A stretch of DNA of 64,000 nucleotides. Source: Chrysoporthe austroafricana. Taxonomy: Eukaryota; Ascomycota; Sordariomycetes; Diaporthales; Cryphonectriaceae. Shown here one piece after another: positions 32,700-44,793 of the stretch. The notes below the pieces were generated by a model. It ran no database searches. It was not told the DNA's origin and saw nothing but the letters and a program-made list of their open reading frames with translations. A program made the position numbers and the translations under genes. Numbering within the stretch: the stretch's first letter is position 1; each line of letters begins with the position of its first letter. Location: positions 4,768,383 to 4,832,382 of the forward strand of contig JYIP02000004.1 in the NCBI GenBank assembly GCA_001051155.2. The letters are read 5' to 3'.

Positions 32700-35166
32700 A
32701 TGAATTATTAGAAGAAAATAGCATTATATGCTACTGATAATATTATATCGATAAATGATAGCTGTATTTATTAATTAGAGGTAATTTCCCGGGCTTTAAT
32801 AGTAGTTTCAAGGTTTAATAAATTGCAAAAGAATATAGCAAATAGTTTTTCTTTTCCGATATAATTGCAAAAGTCAGTATAATTATGGATATCAAGCTGC
32901 AAGGTCTTAACCAGCTTATGCGTTTAGATATAGGACTTAAGGCTTATTATGCGATTTTAGCATTGCAAAGACCGGGCAGCGCTAAAGTAGTTTTTATTTT
33001 CGTTAGCCCATTTCTGAAAAGTAGTATTGAAATCGTAATCTATATTGTTCTTAGTAAAGACAATCTTAATAGCTTTGAAATCGTATTCGAAACGGAAGAT
33101 TTGGTTTATAATAAAATGCAAGCCCGACCGGTTAAATAAGATAATAGGATCGAGATTGCGGAGCTAAGTAACGAATTCGTATATATATTTTCTTATAGTA
33201 AAAGGGAAGAAATACTGAATGCGATTATCGTAAATTCCGATAATACTGAATTTAATATTATTATAAATAGCGAAGCTATTAGTAATATAAGGATAATTAA
33301 TGCCGAAATTGCCTTTCCAAGTAAAATTATAGCATATATATTCTTTGGATATATAAAGGGCTAGCGTACGGTAATATATTGCGATTTCGGCTTTAATAGC
33401 CTTAGATTTGGGATTATATTTGATAAATAAGGCGGGGATAGCGCAAAGCGTAGCCCGCAAGGGTAAGGTATTATTAATACTGGCTCGGGGAGCTTTGCTT
33501 GGTATGGCTAATAGGCTAGCTATGCTCGGTAAGTTATTTTCGGTTAGGTTAATAATATTATTTATAATTCGATAGCGCTTAGCTAGCGTTATAAAATTTC
33601 GCTCTATTATAGCAGATAGGCTTAGATTAGCAATTAGTATAATAGGCTTGGGAGCTTTAAGTTTAGCCAAAACTGGTTTAATATTCTTGGCTGTTTTCTT
33701 TCAGGCAATAAAGGCTATATTACGATTATATTCGTAGATTATAACGATTTCTGCTATATTGGTTGCATAGCGTATGGCATTTATTTCTTTTTTAGTAAGG
33801 TTGCTGCGACTGCTTAATATCGTTTGTTTAGCCTTATTTTTGATATAACGGCTATACTTATCTCGTAAGCAATCGTCTTTCAATATTATAGTAGGAAATA
33901 GGATATAACGAGCTATTAATAGGGTATATAAGGCAAGGATAGGATTACGAACGGTAAGTGAATTCGGAATAAATTCAAGCGATATTCCCTTAATAGAGTT
34001 ATCCGTTAGTCCGTTATTTGTATCCTCGCTCGTAATAGCATTCGCGCTAGTAAGGGTATCTGGATAAAGCTCTTATCTTTCGTAAATAAGGCTGGAACGG
34101 TCGATTTATAATAGCATAAGGTATTATAAAATAAGCTCCTGAGCTTCCTTAATAATTAGCGGCCGACTAATATCGCTACTGCCTAGCTCGGTATTAAGGA
34201 CATAAATATTATATTCGACCTTTCGGTCTATTATATTAGTATAACCCTTATTAATTAGCGCCCGATAAAAGGCTATTGTATAAGCTTCCTGGCAGCAAAG
34301 GAAATCGCTTAAGTAGTTTTTCGTTACGTAAGTATTATAGTAGAAACGGCTTTTGCTATTATATAAGTATATAGCCTACCGATATCCTTCCAAGGAGAGG
34401 CAGTCCTTGAGCGATGCCTTATAGATATACTTGGCATACTGTATAGTCTTGCTTTTTCGGCAAACTTTGGAAGGTTTTTCCTGGAATATAGGGTACGGTA
34501 CCGCATAGAAATTGGGTATAGCTAAACGTACCGTTTCTTATTAATCTTGGTCTTATAGCAAGGCATTTACGGAAGGATATAATTTGATAATCGCGTAATG
34601 CGTTTTAGTTTTGGTAGTATTAATAGCCTTATTAATACGGTCTTTGCAAGTTTATAGAAGCTTAGCGGAATAAAGCGAAATTAATAATAATATTGGCTTA
34701 ATACCCAAAAATAGTATTTAAAAGTATAATGAAAAGTAGTAATAACGGAATAATACGGCTAGCTATAATGAGTAAATAGGAATAGTAATCGTAAGCGCGC
34801 TAGTAAAAAGAAGAAAATAAAGTAAATTTACTAGCAGTTTACGAAATAATAGCCTTTTGCATTTGCCAGAAATTTATTTGCCTTATCCAGCAATTGCCCT
34901 TATCCCAATGCGCGCTTATTGCGTTACGAGTTCTTTCGATTTCTTGGAATAAATAGACTAGCTTGCTCTAATATATTTTCTGTTCGTGGGTTGCGCTTTG
35001 GCTTGCTTCGTTTTTATAAGGCAATTATAACGATATCTCCCGATTCAGGGATTTCTTCCGCTAATAGCCGCTTTCGCTTTATTCTTTCTTGCAGTTCGGC
35101 TATAGTTTCGCGTTTCCGTTCGAAATTACGTATTATTTCGTCCGCATTCAGGGCATTACGGGGCAT
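32700..35166 (-). pseudogene. Extra sense ORF of family 1 element A
   Basis: Degenerate ORF of about 800 codons on the same strand as pol, between integrase and the 3' LTR. The start at 35166 reads MPRNALNADEIIRNFERK, then a coiled-coil-like AELQER segment and a broken basic block. The copy in element D preserves that block as RKRGRPKR, an AT-hook-like motif. Other surviving parts are 33883-33701 (KDDCLRDKYSRYIKNKAKQT) and 33670-33164 (168 codons open), and the frame can be followed past a stop to about 32760 (NFNTT-like region, WANENKNYFSAARSLQ). I recognise no env, chromodomain or known domain. It is absent from element B through a 2.2-kb deletion. Confidence 0.6.
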
Positions 35167-35399
35167 CTATATATTATAATAGCTAGAGTAGTTTATCCAT
35201 TTTACCAGGTATTCAATTCTGCGCGGACTATATTTATATTTTCGCTTATAGCGGCTAATTATCTTTTCCAGCTCGTAATATCGGTAATTTTCCAGATATT
35301 TCTCGATATCCGGATTTTCTGGCATATTTACTAGGTCCTAATATATAGAGTTACGTTTATAGGGATCCGTTTTAGGAAAATTTGCAAGCGTTAATTATA

Positions 35400-38300
35400 T
35401 TATTGAGATTATTAGATAGATATTCATATAGGGAACCAATTTCAATTTATATATTAAGTTTCTTATCTTTCGAATAATTTGGAAAAATCCTATCTTCTAT
35501 TATGAAAATTTCAGAGATAGGTTATTTGGCAATAAATACCTGTAGCCCAAGCGAATATATACCCAATTATCTAGTTCGAAAACTATTTAGCAATAATGCT
35601 TATTATATTGCAATTTGGCTATTATTTGCATTTCGGCAATGAAAAGTTAAGCTTTTTCCTAGAAGATTTTCCTTGCTAAGGGTATTATATCTTCTATTTA
35701 CTAGCCTGATAATAGGTTAAATCCGAATAGCATTTGGCTGGCTGAATATTTTATAGTTCGGTTATATATATTATTTAGGTTAAATTGTAATGCCGGTATT
35801 ATTTCGGTCTATTCTGTATTAGAATAAGCGGTTATGAAATGCCGAATTGCTATTTCAACTATTCGGTTCTTTATTTCAGATTGCCCGTCCGTTTGCGGAT
35901 ACGAGGCGGTAGAGTAAGCAAGTTTCGTTCCGATAGCTTCTTACAAATATTTCCAGAATTCCGATAAGAATTTCGAGTTTCTGTTTGAGATAATCCTTTT
36001 AAGTATTCCCTAGCTAGTAATATAAAGTATCCGTAAGATAAAGGTTGCCCAGTCTGCTGCAATATATACTGCATTGCCTGGTATAATAATCGTAGCTTTG
36101 GAATATTTATCCGTAATCGTAAAAAATATATCCAGGAATAGCATTTTAGCCAGGGCTTATATAGTATTTATGAATAATATTATCGATAGTCCTATAATAA
36201 AGTCTATAATAATAGTATAGAATGGGATTAATAGAGATAATATAGGCTGCATTTCTTCTAAAGGTTGCTATAAATCGTTTTTATTTTCGTTACAAGCTCG
36301 ATATATTAATATATAATTGCGTATTTTGGCATAGCAGTATTTGATAACGAATCGATCCGTTAAGTCGTATTATATGCAATCTATGCCGAAATGGTATTTT
36401 CTATTATAAGTTTCTTTAATAAAATCCAATGCTATTTCATTCGGGATATATAATCGTTATTTCCCGTAATAATCCTTGAGAAATAATAAGCTATTATAAT
36501 CTAATATAAAAAGTAGTCGGGCAACCTTATTTGGGTCTTTCAATTATTCGATTATTTTGGACTATAAAAGGTAATTTTCGTATCCTTTCTTAATACGCCT
36601 TTTCATTTCGCTATTTATGGATATTTTATTAAGAATCTGGATAAATTCGTTTTCCCATATCTTATCTAGAACGCCTTTATTATCGATAGGTTTCTGAGTA
36701 GATAGTAATTTTGATATAGCATTTGCGAGAACGTTCGACTTTCCCAGTATATAGTATGCTTTCAGGTCGAATTGGCTTAAGTATTCCGAAATAAGAATTA
36801 GCCGCACATTTGCCTTAATCTTGTTTACCGTATTTATAAATAACGAATGGATAATGCCAACTGTCGCTATATAGTCGGTAAGGATATGAATTAGCTTAGC
36901 TCAGTTCGATTTTATTATCGTTTGCAATTTTCGTACTAGCCATACCAGATAGGCTATCTCTAGCTTTATAAGCCAGTACTTTCATTCTGTTTCGTTAATC
37001 GTTTTGCTTAAGTAAAGGATTGGTTATACGGCTATGCTTGCTATTGGCAATATTCCGTTCTATATATAATTGTTTGCTAATTGGAAAATAATGCTTGAGA
37101 ATTCTATTTCCTTAAATATATCCAGCTAGATAAAAAGAGGTTTGTCTAGGATATAATAAAATAAAGCATTCTTAGCTTCCAAGGCTATTTTGAGGTTATG
37201 AAAACTATTAATTTCGTCTAGTATTGGGTCGAAAGTAGCTTGCGTAATATAGTTTCGCTATCCTATGCCTGAAAGTAAACGGTTCGATTGGCAAATTTCG
37301 CTTAGCATCCTAGTTTTCCTTTTCTGAAATAAGTTAACTCTATAGCTATATCTAAGAATTAAGTAGCGTAAGTATCCTATAAATCCAATAAACCTTTCCA
37401 GTTGCTAGAATGTTTTAGGGAATTCCAAGTCGCGAATGGCTTGTATCCGGTATTCCGTATTGGAAATTCCGAATCCGTTTATTTTGAATCCTAAGATCTG
37501 GACTGAAGGATATCCAAGAAACGACTTGGGTTTAGCTAGTAAAATATTTTTGCGTAAAAATAGCAAGAAAATAGTTTATAAATATCGCAAATAGTCTTAT
37601 TCTGTAATTGAATGGATAACGATATTATTTATAAAAGCGGAAATAAACTTGTAATATAATTATAGGAATTGATTTATAAAATGCTGGATATAAAATAGTG
37701 AATTTCGAAATCCTATAAATAGAACTTTTATCTTTTCTTAATTACGATAATTGATAACGGTAAATCGGTCTCTATAGTCTGGATATATTAGGAATTAATA
37801 GAAAAATTGCTATATATCTATTATTGTAATATATATTTTTCTTTTTAGCTATCTGATAACTTCTTGCTATAGTAACAAAGGGTAAATATTAGGGATTGAA
37901 ACCTTGTTTAAAGCGCGTAAATCGACTATTATATATCCTTTTTTCTAGCCATTTATATTTTTCCAAATTATAAAGATTGGTAAACCGAATAACGTCGTAT
38001 TTATAACCCATTCAGCTCGACCTTATTAGTATAATTTGTCCAAAATTTCGTTAATTACCTCTTAATCTTCCTTACTTAAATAATATAACTTTTATCCTAT
38101 TTTCTGGTTTTGCTATTTTTCGACTAGATTAACTTTTATTTATTAATCGATTGGCATATTAACGGGATTTATATCTTTAAAAACTTTAGCGTATGCTTGT
38201 ATTAACTCTATAACTTTATAGAGAAATTCCGGTAAATGCTTGCAAACGTATATACTGAAATCAATTTCCGATTCCTTAATAGCTTTATTTTTCCGGATCC

Positions 38301-39600
38301 CTAATTTATTACTATTTTCGAAATAATCTCTTATTTCGGAAGTTTCCATATCCGGGAATCGGTGCTCTTCCAGCTATTTTCTAGTAATTTCTGCAATTTA
38401 TTAGAAAATATATTTAATGAATAATAATTAGTCTGAATTCAGTTTTCCTGAAAGCTATAACCTGTTCTGAATTTGTTAAAAGAGGTATTATTGCGCAATA
38501 TAATAGTAATTATCGTAATTCGCTAGCGGGGTTATATAATCTGTCTGGAATGGTTCGACTGTCTTTAAAAGTTAGTTTTTCTGGATTTTCAAAAGGGTCG
38601 CTGCCTGGTTCGTTACTAGGACTTCCTTAATCTAATGGCCTATCAAGCAATTCATTTACCCTTTCTGTTTCGGCTTAAATAGAAAGGTTACGTTTTTGAA
38701 ATTCACTTAATACTAATAGGGACTAACTTATAAGATCTGGGCGGCATTACTGTAATAGTCGCGGCTTTTGCTTGCCGGGATCGTACTAGCATTCGGGCAA
38801 ATATTTCTACTTTTACCGTAATACTACTAAAATAACTAAATCGTATAAACGATTCTGAATTCAGAATATCCAGTTCGTAAGGAATATTGTATTCCTGTCT
38901 TAGCAAAATGCTTATTTCCAGTCAATCCAATACCCAAGCTCTTATTCGGGTACGAAATATAATTGGGTAGCCGTATTTATTGCCCTAAAAATATAAGTCG
39001 AATTCAGCCTAGCTTTTTGCTAGCGACTAGCTTATGCTTTTAAGCTTGGCCTTTATATTCCAGTCTACTTTCGCCTTAAGGAATTGTACTAGCAATTCCT
39101 TAGCAATAGCATAACGATTAGCGCCTATATCGATATAAACCTTTATATCCGGCTTATTCGGGTATGCTCTAGCTGCAGCTCTTGCGTACGTATAGCTGCT
39201 GCTCTAATAAGGCTTGACCGTAAATATAAGAATATTATATCCTAAGATTTCTCTTTTCTATATATCGACTTTGGGAAAATTCTATAGCTGACTGGATAGT
39301 TATATAGGGTATTTGATATAGAATATGCTTTCGTCTACTAATAGTTTTACCTTTTCGGCTCGAAAAATCCAAATATCGTTTTCGATTATTACGTTTTCCT
39401 TATTAGCCTGTTTTTCCAATTTGTCTTCTTGCCTCTATAGGTTTTCGCTATTTTCGGTCTTTTTATTTTATTTATCGCTATTTGCTATAAACAGATTATC
39501 GTTTACGGGGAAATAGCCTTTTCGAGCTAGCTTATTTTCTTTATCTGGATTATATTATAATTTTCCGTTATCGATATTGAAATTTGCTAGGGTTAACTGG
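35400..39600 (-). pseudogene. Degenerate gypsy pol of element A
   Basis: Pol region on the minus strand. The RT part reads GLPIFIVWK near 37960, IYITIIDI near 37830 and FRNSLFYIQHFINQF near 37700, with the catalytic box as AFINNIVIHS at about 37645-37610, where Ty3/gypsy enzymes have DD. RNase H follows: LSKTINETEKKYW-like text, HILTDYIATVGI and LSQFDLKAYYILGKSNV (36807-36562). Integrase-like text continues to about 35400. The segment 38349-38143 (METSEIRDYFENSNKLGIRK) lies just before RT. Boundaries are approximate because no frame stays open. Confidence 0.75.
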
Positions 39601-42062
39601 ACAAAACGTTCTCTAGCATCTTTTCGTACGAATTAATAGTAAAAGCGCGATTGGAAATTTCGGTTTTTTGAAATTAAACTTTTACTATTATTTATAATAT
39701 TGGTTAATATTTTCCTGGCTATACTAGAAATATTTTGTTATTTGGCTATCCGTTCCCGTAATTAGTTCCGAACGTCTATTAGCTTTCGCTATTATTCTAA
39801 TAAGAGTTTTCGGAATTCGTATTCCGGGATATATCTAATGCTTTTGGATAGATTTGGCTAGTTAAACGTTTTTATCGAACAGGATAAATATTCAGGTCCT
39901 TAAGGCCTGAATCTTCTAGGGCATTCTGGGAATATATTGGCTGGGAAGTAAATATTAATATTGGGAAGATTAGCAGCCGATTGCGTAATTTTCTATACCG
40001 GTTATGCGGGTTTACGAGATAGTCTTATTATGCGGTCTAATTCGAAAATATGCTATATCTCTTATTTCGCCTTAAGACGTTTTTCGAAATCTTTCGCATT
40101 CTTATTTCGATTAGGTCTATCGAAATATCTAGCTATTAATTTTTTATCGATCCGATCCTAGATATTTCTGGCTAAGTACGAGTTTGGGTATTCGGCTAGC
40201 TTGATAAATCGACAGATATAATAAATGAATTCTAGAATATTGCAGTTATTTCGTATATCTTTCCTGGAATATTATTAGGCATTTAGCAAGTCCTTTGCAG
40301 TTTTCTGCAATATAGAGAAATCTCTTCTTAATTATTTCTTCTATTAGCTCTAATTATGCTTACGCAAAGTAAAGTCTTTACGCTTTTAGGAAGATAATAT
40401 AGAATAGAACTAAATATATGCTATCCTAACTAAGCAAGCGGGTAAATAAAAGCTAAGATATTTAGCGCGTTCTGCATTTCTGGCTATATATATCTTATAC
40501 CGGTCTATAAAGGCTTAAGAGTTTTTCCAGATAATAATTTTGCTATCTATAATGAATATAATTATTAAGTTAGCATAATCGTTCTAATTCTCGTAAAATC
40601 GGAATCGCTTTATAACCGTATCTTTGAATTCCTTATTAATGCTAACGGGCAATGCTATAAGTTCAAGTAAATCAGGTTGATATATTCGGGGATTTTTGAA
40701 TTGCTTATAGCCGAATAATAGGTTTCGAAAATTATTACTTTCATTATTGCTGGAATCCGATAAATCCGGTAATCTATCTGGCTTATTAACTAGTTCTTCT
40801 TGGAAATTAGGGTTAATTTCAATATTTAGCTCGGGGCCCGAAAATAATCTTTAGTCTAATTAACTTCCTGCCCCTAATATAAATATCTGCCGGATGCATT
40901 CCCTAATATCAGGAAATGCCGGTCTGGTAGAGCGATATCTGTTATTAGCGTAATATTTCGCGGCCGAAACGGGAAAGGGTTCCTTAATAAGTTCCGATTA
41001 AAGCGCTTGCATATTGAAAGCTTGTTATAATCGGAATATTTTCTTGAACCCAATGCGTATTGCCCTTTCCGAAATAAAGCCGTTTTGGTAGATTGCTTTC
41101 ATTTCGGGTCGTTACAGAAACTGGTCTAATAGGCCAGTAACTGGGAAAGAAAGGATCGGGTATTTCTGAAAGATAATAATGAGATTGTCCGATTTTCTTT
41201 TATCTAATCTTTCTTTTTCATAATCTTCTTCTTTAAGGAATTGCGGATAATCCGATAAACCCGATTGGGGCATTAATATGCTTTTTGCTATAAAGTTTAT
41301 AAGATTGGCCGGGATAGCTGTAATAGAATTTTATCTAGAAGCATTCCGATTCTAGGCTCCCGTTAGGAAGAAAGAAATGCGCTTATTTCCTAGAATTAAT
41401 TATTTTCTTTTATCTTTATCTATTCTTCTTACCGTAATTGAAAAATTCCCGGATTTATTAGTAAATCTGGAATTTGGGTTTTCGGTCGAATATCGTAATG
41501 GATAAATGTATTTGATTCCGCTATTAGTATTAGTATATTCAAGCATATAATGCTTTCGATTTTCGATAGATTATTATTAGGCTAATTTTTCTAACGAATT
41601 TTCCGGGTTATTAGATTAAAAGGTATTTTCGCTCTCGTTTATTTCTATAAGCATTTATTATCGTTCTTTTTCCGTTATCGCCTTAGCAAGCTTTCGAAGT
41701 TTGCAATATTTGGAAAAATCTTCCCAGAACGTATTATTCTTTCTTATTCACTAAGATAGATTCTTATCGAAATTCGACTTTCTTCCCTCTTAAGTCCATT
41801 ATTTAAGCAGTAAAAGCTATCCTTGTTTAATTATCCATGCCTTTACTTTTTGCAAAAGTGCATTAGCTTCCCTAGAATTCTGCTTTGCCTTTTCGTATTG
41901 ATCGGCCAAAAGTTTCCAATCGATAAAAGCGTACGCAATTTCGAGAAAGATCTTGATATCCGATATAACCCAATCCTTCTTTTCAGAATCGTTCAAGGCT
42001 TATATAAACTTGTATACCTGGGCGGAATGCTTAATTTCGATATAATCGATAGGCCGCGGTAA
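39600..42062 (-). pseudogene. Degenerate gag of element A
   Basis: The minus strand from about 42050 reads DSEKKDWVISDIKIFLEIAY and LLADQYEKAKQNSREANALL, a polar helical protein as expected for the start of gag, followed by a long degraded tract with many TAA/TAG codons. The same text, in the opposite orientation, is found in element C (54530-56650). I assign gag from position and homology between copies; no zinc knuckle was identified. Confidence 0.5.
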
Positions 42063-42125
42063 TAAAACGTTATTGCCAGTAATTGCTATAATGAATTGGC
42101 AATGAATTGTCGATAAATAATTATA

Positions 42126-42300
42126 ATATCTCTTACAGGAACGCTACCTCTATAAAGGCCGATATCCTACAGGACCGATATTCTTACAAGAGCCGATACT
42201 TTATAGAGCCGATACCTCTACAGAAGCCGTTATCTTATAGGACCGATATTCCTATAGGAGCCGTTGCTTTACAGAGCCGATAATCGAAACCCGATTACGC
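42126..42300 (-). repeat. Tandem repeats in family 1 leader
   Basis: About eight imperfect 15-19 bp units near CTATAGGAGCCGATAT lie between the 5' LTR and gag. The same array occurs reversed in element C at about 54290-54430, so it belongs to the element. It may be a structured leader or simple tandem expansion. Confidence 0.65.
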
Positions 42301-42330
42301 AGCAAAGGCGTACAAAGCGTAGCTACCAAT

Positions 42331-42537
42331 TGATAGTAAACGTACTGAAATATATTATAAAGCATAGTTTTTTCAAGAAAGTGAACTACGCTAAAGCCTA
42401 TCAGAGCATTATATAGGCCCCCCGATAAGGGTATAGCATCTACCTAATGAATTCATTGCGTATTTATTAAGGGATTCACTATAGATTCACTAGGCGAATC
42501 CATTACGAATTCACCTCGTCCATAGGTTTTGCCATCA
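42331..42537 (-). repeat. 5' LTR of element A
   Basis: The 207-bp partner of the LTR at 31882. It begins TGATAGTAAACGTACTG and ends TTTTGCCATCA, followed by ATTGC, the right target-site copy. It differs from its partner only by transitions. Confidence 0.9.
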
Positions 42538-42662
42538 ATTGCGCCGTAAAAAGCTTGCTAGCTAGTTTTTTCCTAAAGGCTGAGGGTTGCCTTTAATTGT
42601 AAGAATTCGTTAAGCAAAAGCTTTTAACTCTTGATAGGTCGGAGCAAAGCTTATAGCAGCCT
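42538..42662 (-). mobile_element. Fot1/Pogo transposase, upstream piece
   Basis: These 125 bp lie between elements A and B. The minus strand reads FAPTYQELKAFA, then ILTIKGNPQPLGKN and LASFLRR, typical of the CENP-B-like DNA-binding domain of Fot1/Pogo transposases (GNPxPLGKNW pattern). Its last codons join in frame to the NPILK text at 31881 when element A and one ATTGC copy are removed. Its other end is cut by the LTR of element B. Confidence 0.75.
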
Positions 42663-42870
42663 CGATAGTAAACGTACTGAAATATATTATAAAGCATAGT
42701 TCTCTTAAGAAGGTAAATTATGCTAAGAGTATATCAGGGCATTATATAAGCCCCCCGGTAAAAGTATAGCATTTACTTAGTGAATTCATTATATATTTAT
42801 TAAAGGATTTACTATAAATTTATTAAGCGAATTCATTATGAATTTATTACGTTTATAAGTTTTGCTATTA
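42663..42870 (-). repeat. 3' LTR of element B
   Basis: A 208-bp copy of the family 1 LTR with many more TA transitions than the LTRs of A. It is preceded by AGCCT and followed by ATTGCCGGCCCC, which is element-internal sequence, not target DNA. Confidence 0.8.
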
Positions 42871-43872
42871 ATTGCCGGCCCCTTATAACCTTTATTTATA
42901 AAGGAAGCTAATAATTAAGGACGTTTTGGATAGCAGTAATACGATATAGTAAAACTTTAAGCTATACGGTAAAGAAAAGCATAATAGTATTATTGAACAA
43001 AAGAGATTATATAGGAAATAATAATCGTTTTATAAAGCTGACTTATGCCAGAATCTTAATAGGTAAATGTGCTTATACTGGGAACTTAAATAATAAATAT
43101 ATTTATACTAAGAGCTAAAAAGAAAACTTGCTTATACTAGGAACTTAAAATTGATATTCCATTATAATCGGTTTATACTTGGAGTGAATGGATATATATA
43201 GTACTTATATATAATAATACTAGCTTAGTGCTTAAAAATAATATTCAAAAGTATAATGAAAAGTAATAACGATAGGGCAATGCGATTGAATATAATAAAT
43301 AAATAAGGATAATAATCGTAAGCGCGCTAATAGGAAAAGGAAAATAAAATAAATTCACTAGCAGTTTACGAAATAATAGTTTTTAAATTTGCTAGAAATT
43401 TACTTGCTTTACTTAGCAGTCGTTTTTACTTTAATGCGCGCTTATTATATTGCAAATTCCTTCGATTTCTTAAAGCAAGTAAATTAGCTTATTCCAATAT
43501 ACTTTCTATTTATAAAGTGCGTTTTGGCCTATTTCGTTTTCATAAGGCAATTACGATAATATTTCTTAGTTTAAGAATTTTTTCCGCTAATAGCTACTTT
43601 CGCTTTATTCTCTCTTGCAATTCGGCTATAGCTTCGCATTTCCGTTCGAAATTACGTATTATTTCGTCCGTATTTAGAGTATTACGAAATATTTATATAT
43701 TATAATAATTAAAGTAATTTATTTATTTTATTAAATATTTAATTCTGCGCGGTTTATATTTATATTTTCGTTTATAGCAGCTAATTATCCTTTCTAGCTC
43801 GTAATGTTAGTAATTTTCCAAGTATTTTTCAATATTCAGATTTTCTAATATATTTATTAAGTTTTAATATAT

Positions 43873-44321
43873 TATTATAACTTAATAAAAGACTAAGGTA
43901 TGCGAGAGGAAAAGAGAACTAGCCAAGCACTTTACTCTTAGCCCCGCTTAAAGAAGACCCTATAATTGCTTACGTAACCCAGGGTTAGGGTTACGAGGTA
44001 AGGAGGATTTGAGGAATCTGTTCCAAATCTAGCAAATTTAGGATTTATAAATCTGCTCCAGATTTAATAGATTTATACTGAAAAAATGGATATATAAAGA
44101 CGAGACGTTTATTAAATAGATTACTATAGCTTTTCAGTCGTAAATTTAAATATTACTTAGACCTTATAATACTTTCGAATAATAGCTTTATTAACTTATA
44201 AACATTGCGATATTTCATTAACTGTATTTCCAGTATTCAAAGCTATATTTAATATCGCTTTTATTAATATAAACTTCTTGATATTATAATTTATCTTAAG
44301 ATTACTGCAGCATTTATAATA
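43873..44321 (+). repeat. Solo LTR of family 2 (target duplication TATAT)
   Basis: A 449-bp solo LTR, reverse-complemented relative to those of X and W. It begins TATTATAAC and ends GCATTTATAATA, and is flanked on both sides by TATAT (43868-43872 and 44322-44326). Comparison with the uninterrupted sequence in element A near 35340 confirms that it is an insertion. It contains AGGGTTAGGGTTA at 43980-43992, a telomere-like pair that W's LTR also has. Strand is given relative to the minus-strand W and X elements. Confidence 0.8.
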
Positions 44322-44793
44322 TATATAGAATTATATTTATAAGGGTTTATTTTGAAAAGGTTTGCAAGTATTAGTTGTATTACCGAAATTATTGAATAAA
44401 TATTTATATAAAGAACCAATTTCAATTTATACGCTAAGTTCTTTATTTTTCGAATAATCCGGAAAAGTCTTATCTTTTATTATAAAAATTTCAGAAATAA
44501 ATTATTTAGCAATAAATACTTATAACTTAAACGAATATATATTCAATTATCTAATTTGAAAATTATTTGGCAATAATGCTTATTATATTGCAATTTGGCT
44601 ATTATTTACGTTTTAGCAATAAAAAGTTAAGCTTTTTCTTAGAAAACTTCCCTTGCTAAAAGTATTATATTTTTTATTTATTAGCTCGATAATAAGTTAA
44701 ATCCGAATAGCATTTAGCTAGCTGAATATTTTATAGCTCGTATTATAAATGCTATAATAGTCTTAAGATAAACTGTAAGGTTAAAGGGTTTAT

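Larger units (their letters stand above)
31882..42537 (-). mobile_element. Complete gypsy LTR retrotransposon A (family 1)
   Basis: A full-length Ty3/gypsy element of 10,656 bp transcribed on the minus strand. It is bounded by 207-bp LTRs (31882-32088 and 42331-42537) that start TGAT and end ATCA, and flanked by the 5-bp target duplication ATTGC at 31877-31881 and 42538-42542. Inside the left (3') LTR is a purine tract (AAGGGGCCGGCAAT on the minus strand), and inside the right (5') LTR is a TGGTAGC primer-binding-site candidate. Order in the direction of transcription: leader with tandem repeats, gag, protease/RT/RNase H/integrase, an extra sense ORF, 3' LTR. The two LTRs differ at about 16 positions, all transitions. 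It is dead: stops occur throughout, and the RT aspartate pair reads Asn-Asn. It lies inside the transposase remnant. Confidence 0.9.
42663..44740 (-). mobile_element. Gypsy element B, family 1, internally deleted
   Basis: A second family 1 element on the minus strand. Its left (3') LTR is 42663-42870, with the initial TG changed and CCATCA now CTATTA, followed by the family purine tract. Near 43215 the sequence jumps from the equivalent of position 32430 in A to that of 34690, so about 2.2 kb, most of the extra ORF, is missing. The start of that ORF survives at about 43690-43430. At 43873 a solo LTR interrupts it, and at 44741 element W begins. The rest of B must lie beyond the window. Confidence 0.75.

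Noticed and set aside
34919..35179. Plus-strand ORF also seen at 43517 and 59709
   Set aside because: Conserved between copies only because it mirrors the minus-strand extra ORF of family 1.
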